10,175 bases of DNA from Blastococcus sp. (GCA_025963345.1 JAOPUS010000047.1:1-10175), one strand, 5' to 3'. Shown: positions 1 to 6,748, counted from the first letter of the stretch. The notes: generated by a model not told the origin, from the sequence alone. Made by a program: numbers and translations.

Positions 1-1
1 T

Positions 2-517
2 GGGGCGGAGGAGGTGGTCACGCGACTGGGCGGCGAACGCAGTACCCGCGTCGGCGTCCCCGTCGCTCCGGTCACGGGTCCCGCGGGCCCGATCGCACAG
101 GACGACGGCCGGACCGCCCTCGTCGCCGTCGTCCCGCTCGGCCGGCTGACAGCCGACCAGGCCGACCTGCTGGCCCGCACCGCCACCGACCTGCAGCTCA
201 CGCCCTGGCGCAGCGTCGTCCTGCCCGACCTCGACGACGCCGATGTCGCAGCCGAGCTCACCGCCGCCGCGCTCGTGCTCGACCCCGCCAGCTCGTGGCT
301 CCGGGTGACCGCCTGCGCCGGACGGCCCGGCTGCGCGAAGTCGCTCGCCGACGTCCGCCCGGACGCCACCGCCGCCGTCACCACCGGCACGCTCCCGGCC
401 GGCGGGGTGCGGCAGCACTGGGCCGGGTGCGAGCGACGCTGCGGGCGCCCGCGGGGCGACGTCGTCGACGTCGTCGCGACGGGCCTGGGCTACCGGGTGG
501 ACACCGTCCCCCGCTGA
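2..517 (+). CDS. cobG: CobG, precorrin-3B synthase (C-terminal part, 5' end outside window)
   Basis: The reading frame is open at the left edge and ends with TGA at 515-517, leaving about 171 C-terminal residues. Visible is the cysteine pattern of the siroheme/4Fe-4S nitrite-sulfite reductase superfamily: Cys codons at 314 and 332 (C-x5-C, in TACAGRPGCAKS) and at 428 and 440 (C-x3-C, in WAGCERRCG). These four residues ligate the cluster in the family. CobG uses this cluster plus O2 to hydroxylate C20 of precorrin-3A and form the gamma-lactone precorrin-3B, ahead of ring contraction by CobJ. The fragment alone could belong to another ferredoxin-dependent reductase; assignment as CobG rests mainly on the cob genes downstream. 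The GTG at 14 is only an internal codon, because the frame continues to the window edge. The gene ends 7 bases from the convergent gene at 525-821. Confidence 0.88.
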   Translation, partial: GAEEVVTRLGGERSTRVGVPVAPVTGPAGPIAQDDGRTALVAVVPLGRLTADQADLLARTATDLQLTPWRSVVLPDLDDADVAAELTAAALVLDPASSWLRVTACAGRPGCAKSLADVRPDATAAVTTGTLPAGGVRQHWAGCERRCGRPRGDVVDVVATGLGYRVDTVPR

Positions 518-524
518 CGGCCGG

Positions 525-821
525 TCATGGACGGGGGTTGGTCCGCGTCCAGCCGCGGTCGTCCCGCCGGGCGCCCTGGGCCGCCCGGCAGCGGCGGCAC
601 ACCTCCTGCACACCCTCCGCGTGCCGGCCCGACTCCGGCTGGACGTCGTCCCAGGTGACGTGCGGAAAGCGGGCCAGCCGGGACTTGCTCAGCGACAGCC
701 CGCAGACCGTCTCGTTGCGCCCCCGCTCCCACGCGTGGACCTCACCGGCGGGGTACCGGATGCCGTCGTCGGGGTCGGTCCACTGGTCCGTGGCAGCGAC
801 CGCAGCGTTGCGCACTCCCAT
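525..821 (-). CDS. Small Cys/His-rich protein of unknown function (putative zinc-ribbon)
   Basis: A 98-residue protein starting MGVRNAAVAATDQW, with ATG at 821 just 4 bases after the stop of the GlgC-like gene, so the two are probably co-transcribed. I do not recognise a named family. It carries Cys40-Gly, then Cys75-x2-Cys78 (VCRRCRAA), plus His29, His54 and His67. This H...CG...CxxC layout resembles the small zinc-ribbon-like hypothetical proteins common in actinobacteria, with His29, Cys40, Cys75 and Cys78 as plausible ligands; that is inference. There is no signal peptide or membrane segment, and the tail is basic (RRDDRGWTRTNPRP). The frame is open further upstream, but that extension would lie in another frame of the GlgC gene and looks like a shadow. 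The AAGGGA element at 831-836, 9 bases before the ATG, supports the chosen start. Confidence 0.68.
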   Translation of the reverse strand: MGVRNAAVAATDQWTDPDDGIRYPAGEVHAWERGRNETVCGLSLSKSRLARFPHVTWDDVQPESGRHAEGVQEVCRRCRAAQGARRDDRGWTRTNPRP

Positions 822-825
822 GAGC

Positions 826-2001
826 TCACTTCCCTTCGGGCAGCCGCGCGCCCGAGCGCACGTGCGAGCCGGCCTCGACCAGGGCCTGCCGCCCGACGAG
901 GGTGATGTCGCCGTCGCCACCGACCGAGGCCCCCTCGCCCACCTCCACCCGGTCGTCCAGAACGGCGCGGGTGACGGTGGCCCCCGAGTGCACCCGCACC
1001 CCGGGCAGCAGGACGGAGTCCACGACCGTTGCGCCCCGCTCCACGACCACCCCCGGCGACAGCACCGACCCGCGCACCTCCCCGGCGACGCGGGTGCCGC
1101 CGGAGACCAGGCTCTCGTCGACCACCGCCCCGGGCAGGAGCCGCGCGGCACTGTGCCGGCCTCCCCGGGTGTGCAGCGGCCAGGCGGGGTCGTCCAGGTC
1201 GATGGGCGGCTCGGCCGTCAGGAAGTCCCGATGGGCCTCCCAGTACGCCGGGACCGTGCCGACGTCGCGCCAGTAGCCCTCGAGCGGGTACGCGCGAGCA
1301 AGGCCGTCCCGGGTCTGGTCCGGCAGGAGTTGGCTGCCCAGGTCGTCGAGCGCGTCCTCACCGGCATCGGCGGCCAGCGCCTCGAGTCGGTCGAGTGTCG
1401 GGCCGGGGGTGAAGACGAAGACCTCGTTGGTCGCGGTCGTCGTCGCGGGGTCATCGGGCTTGTAGGCGTAGTCGGTGACCGCGCCGTCGTCGCCGACCTG
1501 GACGATGCCGTAACGGGAGGCGTCGTCGGCCGCGACCTCGGTGGTCACCATGGTCACCTCGGCACCGGAACCGAGGTGGGCCTCGGCGACCAGCCGGTAG
1601 TCCAGCTCGTAGACGGCGTCGGAGCTCACGACGACGAGCGCGTCGGGGTCGTGCTCGCGGATGAGCTCCGCGTTCCGCCACAGCGAGTCCGCGGTGCCGC
1701 TGTGCCAGCCGCCGCGGTCGGTGCCCTGGAAGGGCGGCAGCGTCAGCAGGCCGCCGGAGGTGCGGTCGAGATCCCAGGGCCGGCCGTTGGCCAGGTGGTC
1801 CGCCAGCGACGTCGGGTGGAACTGCACCGAGACCCACACGTCGGCGATCTGCGAGTGCTGGCAGTTGCTCAGCGGGAAGTCGATCAGCCGGTAGACGCCG
1901 GCGAACGGGACGGCGGGCTTGGCGCGCTGTTCGGTCAGCAACTCCAGGCGTCCCCCCGCGCCACCGGCGAGGACCAGGACGAGGATGCGGGGAAGCGCCA
2001 T
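826..2001 (-). CDS. GlgC-like sugar-1-phosphate nucleotidyltransferase (ADP-glucose pyrophosphorylase family)
   Basis: A 391-residue protein, close to the usual GlgC length of about 400. An N-terminal Rossmann-type nucleotidyltransferase domain (about 1-260) starts with the nucleotide loop LAGGAGGRL (residues 11-19) and TEQRAKPAVPF (23-33), followed by YRLIDFPLSNC (37-47). SGTADSLWRN (101-110) and YWRDVGTVPAYWEAH (243-257) are also GlgC hallmarks. The C-terminal third (about 290-385), rich in spaced Val/Gly hexapeptides, fits the family's left-handed beta-helix. Family members make ADP-glucose from ATP and glucose-1-phosphate for glycogen or trehalose. Here the motif usually GDHIY reads SSDAVY (Asp128 kept), and the substrate motif usually FxEKP reads YAYKP (Lys181 kept, Glu lost), so the substrate may differ from that of classical GlgC and I withhold the symbol. 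The ATG at 1999-2001 begins directly at the conserved domain. No role in cobalamin synthesis is known; it is transcribed divergently from cobH. Confidence 0.85.
   Translation of the reverse strand: MALPRILVLVLAGGAGGRLELLTEQRAKPAVPFAGVYRLIDFPLSNCQHSQIADVWVSVQFHPTSLADHLANGRPWDLDRTSGGLLTLPPFQGTDRGGWHSGTADSLWRNAELIREHDPDALVVVSSDAVYELDYRLVAEAHLGSGAEVTMVTTEVAADDASRYGIVQVGDDGAVTDYAYKPDDPATTTATNEVFVFTPGPTLDRLEALAADAGEDALDDLGSQLLPDQTRDGLARAYPLEGYWRDVGTVPAYWEAHRDFLTAEPPIDLDDPAWPLHTRGGRHSAARLLPGAVVDESLVSGGTRVAGEVRGSVLSPGVVVERGATVVDSVLLPGVRVHSGATVTRAVLDDRVEVGEGASVGGDGDITLVGRQALVEAGSHVRSGARLPEGK
831..836 (-). promoter_or_regulatory. Ribosome binding site for the small Cys/His-rich gene
   Basis: On the reverse strand AAGGGA lies 9 bases before the ATG at 821. 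It falls inside the last codons of the GlgC-like gene (Glu-Gly-Lys-stop). It decides the start at 821 over in-frame upstream codons and suggests translation follows directly from the upstream gene. Evidence is sequence inspection only. Confidence 0.45.
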
Positions 2002-2045
2002 ACGCAGCCGCTACCCCGCGCGGGCCGGGACGTAGCCTCCCCCGG
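2002..2045. promoter_or_regulatory. Divergent intergenic region with symmetric inverted repeat
   Basis: This 44-base spacer separates the divergent GlgC-like and cobH starts and must hold or border both promoters. It contains the inverted repeat GCTAC-N17-GTAGC (2010-2014 and 2032-2036), centred almost exactly on the spacer, and inside it the perfect 10-base palindrome CCCGCGCGGG (2015-2024). These could be operator half-sites for a dimeric regulator, but short palindromes are frequent in DNA this GC-rich. I see no convincing -10/-35 pair on either strand, and no ribosome binding site in front of the cobH GTG. Confidence 0.35.
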
Positions 2046-2666
2046 GTGTACGAGTACGAGAAGGACGGCGCCGAGATCTACCGCCAGTCGTTCGCCACGA
2101 TCCGCGCCGAGGCCGACCTCGACGGGCTGCCCGCGGACGTCGCGCAGGTGGTCGTCCGGATGATCCACGCCTGCGGGCAGGTGGACCTCGTCGACGACGT
2201 CGCCTTCTCCCCCGCCGTCGTGGAGCGGGCCCGCGAGGCCCTGAACGCGGGTGCGCCGGTGCTCTGCGACGCCCAGATGGTCGCCTCCGGCATCACCCGG
2301 CGCCGGCTGCCGAAGGACAACGACGTCGTCTGCACGCTGAACGACCCGCGGACGCCGGCGCTCGCCGCCGGCCTCGGGACCACCCGCACGGCGGCGGCGC
2401 TGGAGCTGTGGGGCGACCGTCTCGACGGCGCCGTCGTGGCCATCGGCAACGCCCCCACCGCTCTGTTCCACCTGCTGGAGACGGTCGCCGCCGGCGGACC
2501 GCGCCCGGCCGCCGTCATCGGCATCCCGGTCGGTTTCATCGGCGCCGCGGAGTCCAAGGACGCGCTGGCCGCCTCCGACCTGGAGTTCCTCGTGGTCCGG
2601 GGACGGCGGGGCGGCAGCGCGATCACCGCTGCAGCCGTCAACGCGATCGCGAGCACCGTGGAATGA
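2046..2666 (+). CDS. cobH: CobH, precorrin-8X methylmutase
   Basis: A 206-residue protein, typical for CobH/CbiC. It catalyses the 1,5-shift of the methyl group from C11 to C12 of precorrin-8X, giving hydrogenobyrinate, the finished corrin ring. The catalytic histidine is visible as His41 in RMIHACGQVD. Other family blocks are VLCDAQMVASGI, the stretch AIGNAPTALFHLLE that lines the substrate pocket, and GIPVGFIGAAESK. The start is a GTG at 2046 without an obvious Shine-Dalgarno sequence, consistent with a leaderless or weakly led message from the 44-base divergent spacer. The stop overlaps the ATG of the following cobIJ fusion by 4 bases (ATGA at 2663-2666), so the two are translationally coupled. 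Confidence 0.95.
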   Translation: MYEYEKDGAEIYRQSFATIRAEADLDGLPADVAQVVVRMIHACGQVDLVDDVAFSPAVVERAREALNAGAPVLCDAQMVASGITRRRLPKDNDVVCTLNDPRTPALAAGLGTTRTAAALELWGDRLDGAVVAIGNAPTALFHLLETVAAGGPRPAAVIGIPVGFIGAAESKDALAASDLEFLVVRGRRGGSAITAAAVNAIASTVE

Positions 2667-4159
2667 GCGGGCGGCTGTACGGCGTCGGGCTCGGCCCGGG
2701 CGACCCGGAACTGGTGACGGTCAAGGCCGCCCGGCTGATCGGCGCGGCCGACGTCGTGGCCTTCCACGCGGCGCAGCACGGCCGGTCGGTCGCCCGGGGG
2801 CTGGCCGCGCCGTACCTGCGCGAGGGCCAGATCGAGGAGCTGCTCGTCTACCCGGTCACCACCGAGACGACCGACCACCCCGGCGGCTACCAGGGCGCGA
2901 TCGACGAGTTCTACGAGGCGGCCGCCGCGCGACTGGCCGCCCACCTGGACGCCGGCCGCGACGTCGTCGTCCTCGCCGAGGGGGACCCGTTCTTCTACGG
3001 CTCCTACATGCACATGCACAAGCGGCTGGCGCACCGCTACCCGACCGAGGTCGTCCCCGGCGTGACCAGCGTCAGCGGGGCCGCAGCGGCGGTCGGCCGG
3101 CCGCTGGTCGAGCGGGACGAGGTGCTCACCGTCCTGCCGGGCACCCTCGGCGCCGACGAGCTCGCCGAATGGCTGGCCACCACCGACTCCGCCGCCGTGC
3201 TGAAGCTCGGCCGGACGTTCCCCCAGGTCCGGGAGGCGTTCGAACGGGCCGGCGTCCTCGACCGCGCGCTCTACGTCGAACGGGCGACCAGCGATCGGCA
3301 GCGCATCATGCCGCTGGCCGACGTCGACCCCGCGAGCGTCCCGTACTTCTCCCTCGCCCTCCTCCCGAGCCCGCTCACCGGTCCGACGCCCAGGCCGTAC
3401 CGGCCGTCAGCGGGCGACGGGCACCCCGGCGAGGTCGTCGTGGTCGGCCTCGGGCCCGGGTCGCGCAGCTGGACGACGCCCGAGGCGGCCGAGGCGCTCG
3501 CAGCGGCCGACGACCTGGTCGGCTACGGTCCGTACCTGGACCGCGTCGAGGCCAACCCGCGCCAGGAGCGGCACCCGAGCGACAACCGGGTGGAGGCCGA
3601 CCGGGCGGCGCACGCGCTGAAGCTGGCGCAGAGCGGCCGTCGGGTCGCGGTGGTCTCCAGCGGCGACCCCGGCGTGTTCGCGATGGCCGCGGCAGTGCTC
3701 GAGGTCGCGGCCCAGCCGGAGTTCGCCGATGTGCGGGTGCGGATCGTGCCGGGCCTGACCGCGGCCCAGGCGGTGGCGGCGAAGGTCGGCGCCCCGCTCG
3801 GTCACGACTTCTGCGTGCTGTCGCTGTCCGACGTCCTCAAGCCCTGGGAGGTCGTCGTCGACCGGCTCCGGCACGCCGCCGCGGCCGACCTGGTGATCGC
3901 CCTCTACAACCCGAGGTCGAAGCACCGCCCTCACCAGCTCGGCGAGGCCAAGCAGGTGCTGCTGGAGAACCGGTCGCCGGAGACCGTCGTGGTGGTCGGG
4001 CGGGACGTCGGCGGTCCGGAGGAACAGCTGACCGTGACCACCCTGGCCGCGTTCGACCCGGAGGCCGTCGACATGCGCTGCCTCGTGCTCGTCGGCTCCT
4101 CGCAGACCCGCGTCACGGCCTCCGGTGCGGTCTACACGCCGCGCACCTATCCGAGGTGA
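2663..4159 (+). CDS. cobIJ: CobIJ fusion: precorrin-2 C20-methyltransferase / precorrin-3B C17-methyltransferase
   Basis: A 498-residue fusion of two SAM-dependent tetrapyrrole methylases. The N-terminal CobI half (about 1-242) has the glycine loop GVGLGPGDPE (7-16), AEGDPFFYGSY (from about 105) and VVPGVTSVSGAAAAVG (from about 131); it methylates C20 of precorrin-2. A proline-rich linker (PTPRPYRPSAGDGHP) leads to the CobJ half from about residue 256: VVVVGLGPGSR, GYGPYLDRV, SSGDPGVFAMA (from about 332), IVPGLTAAQAVAAKVGAPLG (from about 360), then LYNPRSKHRPHQ and VVGRDVGGPEE. CobJ contracts the ring of precorrin-3B with loss of C20 and methylates C17. Because CobI and CobJ act just before and just after CobG, the fusion may help pass intermediates along. 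The start is the ATG at 2663, overlapping the cobH stop. CobIJ fusions are known in actinobacteria, for example Mycobacterium. Confidence 0.95.
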   Translation: MSGRLYGVGLGPGDPELVTVKAARLIGAADVVAFHAAQHGRSVARGLAAPYLREGQIEELLVYPVTTETTDHPGGYQGAIDEFYEAAAARLAAHLDAGRDVVVLAEGDPFFYGSYMHMHKRLAHRYPTEVVPGVTSVSGAAAAVGRPLVERDEVLTVLPGTLGADELAEWLATTDSAAVLKLGRTFPQVREAFERAGVLDRALYVERATSDRQRIMPLADVDPASVPYFSLALLPSPLTGPTPRPYRPSAGDGHPGEVVVVGLGPGSRSWTTPEAAEALAAADDLVGYGPYLDRVEANPRQERHPSDNRVEADRAAHALKLAQSGRRVAVVSSGDPGVFAMAAAVLEVAAQPEFADVRVRIVPGLTAAQAVAAKVGAPLGHDFCVLSLSDVLKPWEVVVDRLRHAAAADLVIALYNPRSKHRPHQLGEAKQVLLENRSPETVVVVGRDVGGPEEQLTVTTLAAFDPEAVDMRCLVLVGSSQTRVTASGAVYTPRTYPR

Positions 4160-5445
4160 CGCGCCGGGGAGCGGGAATCAAGCCCACACTCCCGGGCTTG
4201 CCGCAGTTCGTGCTCCCCCGTCGCCTCTCCCGGCCTGCCGCGTTCTGGTCGGTGGCGGTGCTCCTCGTGCTGATGCTCGCCGCGTCGGGGGTCCCGTCGC
4301 CGCTGTACCGCGTGTACCAGGAGGAGTTCGGCTTCAGCTCCGGCGTGCTGACGACGATCTTCGGCATCTATGCGTTCGCGTTGCTGGCCTCGCTGCTCGT
4401 CGTGGGCGCGCTGTCGGACCACGTGGGCCGGCGGCCGGTGCTCGTGGTCGCCTTCCTGCTCGAGGCGGTCGCGATGGTGCTGTTCCTGGTGAGCGACGGC
4501 GTCGGCTGGCTGCTCGCCGCACGCGTGGTCCAGGGCCTCGCGACCGGGGCGCTGACCAGCACACTGGGCGCGGCGCTGCTGGACCTCCAGCACCGGGACC
4601 GGCCGCTCGGAGCCTTCATCAACAGCGCCTCGCCGGGTCTGGGGCTCTCGCTCGGCGCCGGGGGCGCCGGCCTGCTCGTGCAGTTCGTCCCCTCCCCCAC
4701 CGACTGGGTGTTCGCCGTCCTCACCGTCGTGTTCGTCCTGGCCTCCGCCGGAACCCTGCTGCTGCTGCCGGAGTCCTCGCCGCGGCTGCCCGGCGCGGTG
4801 GCGTCGCTCCGGCCGCAGGTCCATGTGCCTCCGGCGCACCGCCGGGCGTTCCTGGTCGCCCTCCCGTGCCTCCTGGCGACCTGGGCGCTGGGTGGGCTCT
4901 ACGCCTCCCTGGGCCCGTCCCTGCTCTCGGACGTCTTCGGGCTCGACAACCACCTGGCCGGTGGCCTGCTCATCCTCGCGCTCAACGGCACGGGCGTGTT
5001 CGGCTCGATGGCCCTGCGCGGTTCCGCGCCGGAGCGGGCCCTCGTCGTGGGTGCCCTCGTCTTCGCCGCGGGCGTGGGCGGCACGGTGGCGGCCCTGTTC
5101 GCGGGGTCGGTGACGTCGCTGTTCGTCGCGGCGGTCGTCACCGGTTTCGGCTTCGGAGCCGCCTTCCTCGGCGCCGTCGCGACCATCACCGCCGGGGTCG
5201 CGTCCGGGCACCGCGCCGGGCTGCTGGCCAGCATCTTCGTCGTCGGCTACCTCGCGTTCAGCCTGCCCGCGATCGCCGCCGGGATCGCTGCGAGCGTGAT
5301 CGGCCTCGAGCGGACGGCGGAGATCTACGGCGTCGCCGTCATCGTGCTGGCGCTGTCGGCCGCCGCCGGACTCGTGCTGCACGGCCGCCGGAGCGCCGAT
5401 CGCGCCCCCGAGGCGGGCGAGGACGCGCGCGCCCTCGCCGCCTGA
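4156..5445 (+). CDS. MFS transporter coupled to cobIJ
   Basis: A 429-residue integral membrane protein of the major facilitator superfamily, with about 12 hydrophobic segments. Features seen: a first membrane helix at about 30-47 ending in GVPSPLYRVYQEEFG; the MFS motif A between helices 2 and 3, GALSDHVGRRPV (84-95); RVVQGLATGAL in helix 4; a longer hydrophilic stretch in the middle (about 200-225), the usual central loop; and a charged C-terminal tail. It most resembles proton-driven drug/metabolite exporters of the DHA type, but the substrate cannot be read from sequence. The start is GTG at 4156, sharing GTGA with the cobIJ stop (4156-4159), so it is probably co-translated with cobIJ. An alternative GTG at 4210 would remove 18 residues without loss of a membrane segment. 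The context suggests export or import of a corrinoid, a precursor or cobalt; that is inference only. Confidence 0.87.
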   Translation: MTRRGAGIKPTLPGLPQFVLPRRLSRPAAFWSVAVLLVLMLAASGVPSPLYRVYQEEFGFSSGVLTTIFGIYAFALLASLLVVGALSDHVGRRPVLVVAFLLEAVAMVLFLVSDGVGWLLAARVVQGLATGALTSTLGAALLDLQHRDRPLGAFINSASPGLGLSLGAGGAGLLVQFVPSPTDWVFAVLTVVFVLASAGTLLLLPESSPRLPGAVASLRPQVHVPPAHRRAFLVALPCLLATWALGGLYASLGPSLLSDVFGLDNHLAGGLLILALNGTGVFGSMALRGSAPERALVVGALVFAAGVGGTVAALFAGSVTSLFVAAVVTGFGFGAAFLGAVATITAGVASGHRAGLLASIFVVGYLAFSLPAIAAGIAASVIGLERTAEIYGVAVIVLALSAAAGLVLHGRRSADRAPEAGEDARALAA

Positions 5446-5456
5446 GGCCGTCTCAG
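5442..5456. repeat. Short inverted repeat between convergent genes
   Basis: CTGAG-GCCGT-CTCAG forms a 5-base stem with a 5-base loop. It spans the 7-base gap between the MFS gene and the convergent flavodoxin-like gene and contains both stop codons. Nothing else between the genes could serve as a terminator, but the stem is short and has no T-run, so a terminator role is doubtful. Confidence 0.3.
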
Positions 5457-6070
5457 CTGCTCGGGTACGGGGACGCCCTGAGCGCCCGCGCCAGGCAAGC
5501 GGCGTTCTCCGCCAGCGTCGCCGTGGTCGAGGCGACGGCCTCCGGGGTCTCGTCCAGGTCCTTGTAGTCGCGGCTGCCCATGGCCTCGTCGTTCCAGTAC
5601 GTGCCGCCCTGCGCCGGGATGGTGAACCCCATGTCGTTGAGGCCCTGCATCAGGTCGGCGGTGATCTTGTGCGCGCCGTCCTCGTTGCCGACCACGGCGG
5701 TGACGGCCACCTTGCCGGTGATCAGCGGCCGGCCGGAGTCGTCGGTCTCCGACAGTTCGCCGTCCAGGCGCTCCAGCACCCGCTGCGCGACGCTGCTCAT
5801 GTGCCCGACCCAGGTGGGGGTCGAGACGATCAGGATGTCCGCGGCCATCATCTGCTCGCGGATCGCCGGCCACGCGTCGCCCTCGCCCATGTCCACCTCG
5901 ACGCCGGGCTTGACGTCGTGATCCACCACCCGGACGACGTCGCCCGTGACCCCGTGCTTCCCGAGCGCCTCGAGGACCTGGCGGGCCATGAGGTCACTGC
6001 TGGACGGCGCGGGCGAGGCCTTGAGGCTGCAGACGAGGGCAAGGGCACGAAGCGGTGTCGACCCGGTCAT
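5453..6070 (-). CDS. Flavodoxin-like NAD(P)H-dependent FMN reductase
   Basis: A 205-residue single-domain protein of the flavodoxin-like/NADPH-dependent FMN reductase fold. The N-terminal strand and phosphate-binding loop read LALVCSLKASPAPSSSDL (10-27); the second flavin-contacting loop is STPTWVGHMSSVAQRVLERL (83-102); VVGNEDGAHKITADL (126-140) is the third typical block, followed by GGTYWNDEAMGS. The family transfers electrons from NAD(P)H to flavins, quinones or other acceptors in the cytoplasm. It lies 6 bases after the HAD gene in the cobK unit and is the last gene before a convergent end, so it is probably co-transcribed with cobK. A role in reducing flavin or cob(II)yrinate for cobalt adenosylation is conceivable from this position, but nothing in the sequence proves it. 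It may be a general quinone or azo reductase. The ATG at 6070 precedes the fold by only seven residues. Confidence 0.83.
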   Translation of the reverse strand: MTGSTPLRALALVCSLKASPAPSSSDLMARQVLEALGKHGVTGDVVRVVDHDVKPGVEVDMGEGDAWPAIREQMMAADILIVSTPTWVGHMSSVAQRVLERLDGELSETDDSGRPLITGKVAVTAVVGNEDGAHKITADLMQGLNDMGFTIPAQGGTYWNDEAMGSRDYKDLDETPEAVASTTATLAENAACLARALRASPYPSS

Positions 6071-6076
6071 GCTCCG

Positions 6077-6748
6077 TCAGATGCCCCGCCACCCACCGAC
6101 GCCACACATCCGGGCCAGCAGCGTCCGCACGTCGTCGGGGGTGGCCGCGATCGCCGCCGCACCGGCAGCCGCCAGCTCCCCCTCGGGCGCCGGCCCCCAG
6201 CCCGCGCCGATGCACGGCAGTCCGTGCGCCGCGGCCCCGAGGACGTCCTGGGCCCGGTCCCCCACGAGCACCGGGTCGATCCCGTCCGGATGGGCCGCCA
6301 GCGCCGCGGCGACCACCTGGTCCTTGTGCCGGACGGCGCCGTCCAGCGTGGCGCCGTGCACCGAGGCGAACTGCCCCAGGAGGCCGACGTGCTCCAGGAT
6401 CGCGACCGCGAACGGCTCCGGTTTGCTGGTGGCGACGGCGAGGGTCGCCCCGTCGGCCCGCAGCGCGGCCAGCAGGTCCGGGATCCGGGGGTAGGCCGGC
6501 GCGTCGAACATGGCCCCACCGGTGTAGTGGGCCCGGTAGGCGGCGACGGCGCGGCCGACGTCGGCACTGGCCAGCCCGAACGTGACGGCGAAGCCGTCCT
6601 GCAGCGGCGGCCCGACCATCGCGTTCAGCTGCGCGGGCGTGGGCTCGGGCAGGCCGAGCTCGGCAGCGGCGAAGCGAACCGAGGCATGGATCCCCGGCGA
6701 CGAGTCGACGAGGGTGCCGTCGAGGTCGAACAGGACGAGGCGGGTCAC
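6077..6748 (-). CDS. HAD-superfamily phosphatase (phosphoglycolate phosphatase/nucleotidase-like)
   Basis: A 223-residue HAD hydrolase with all four motifs: motif I FDLDGTLVDSS with nucleophile Asp8 and acid Asp10; motif II as ATSKP with Ser108; motif III Lys142 (HKDQVV); motif IV LVGDRAQDVLGAA with Asp164 and Asp168. The helical cap between motifs I and II (about 15-90) includes NAMVGPPLQDGF, typical of the Gph/5'-nucleotidase-like branch. It should remove phosphate from a small metabolite in the cytoplasm; the substrate is not readable. The start is GTG at 6748, overlapping the cobK stop as GTGA (6745-6748), so it is translated with cobK. The frame is open further upstream, but that extension is antisense-like shadow within cobK. 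Position in a cob operon allows a role such as alpha-ribazole phosphate or another precursor phosphatase, by inference. General housekeeping (phosphoglycolate removal) is equally possible. Confidence 0.85.
   Translation of the reverse strand: MTRLVLFDLDGTLVDSSPGIHASVRFAAAELGLPEPTPAQLNAMVGPPLQDGFAVTFGLASADVGRAVAAYRAHYTGGAMFDAPAYPRIPDLLAALRADGATLAVATSKPEPFAVAILEHVGLLGQFASVHGATLDGAVRHKDQVVAAALAAHPDGIDPVLVGDRAQDVLGAAAHGLPCIGAGWGPAPEGELAAAGAAAIAATPDDVRTLLARMCGVGGWRGI

Noticed and set aside
515..527. TGACGGCCGGTCA near-palindrome between cobG and the small gene, as a terminator
   Set aside because: Half of the symmetry comes from the two facing TGA stop codons, the stem is only 4 bases, and there is no T-run.
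1096..1115. GCCGGAGACCAGGC-like string resembling the B12 box of cobalamin riboswitches
   Set aside because: Only the GGAGACC core (1102-1108) fits; the flanks do not match the consensus, and it lies inside the GlgC-like coding sequence. A second core at 3979-3985 lies inside cobIJ. No leader long enough for a riboswitch exists in the window.
295..2163. 622-residue forward open frame antisense to the GlgC-like gene
   Set aside because: It crosses cobG, the small gene and cobH, is rich in Arg/Gly/Pro/Val, and has no recognisable domain. It is an open frame caused by very high GC.
4147..5382. 411-residue reverse open frame antisense to the MFS gene
   Set aside because: Its composition is dominated by Arg, Gln, Glu, Gly and His, the usual mirror of GC-rich membrane-protein codons. 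The forward strand encodes a clear MFS protein.
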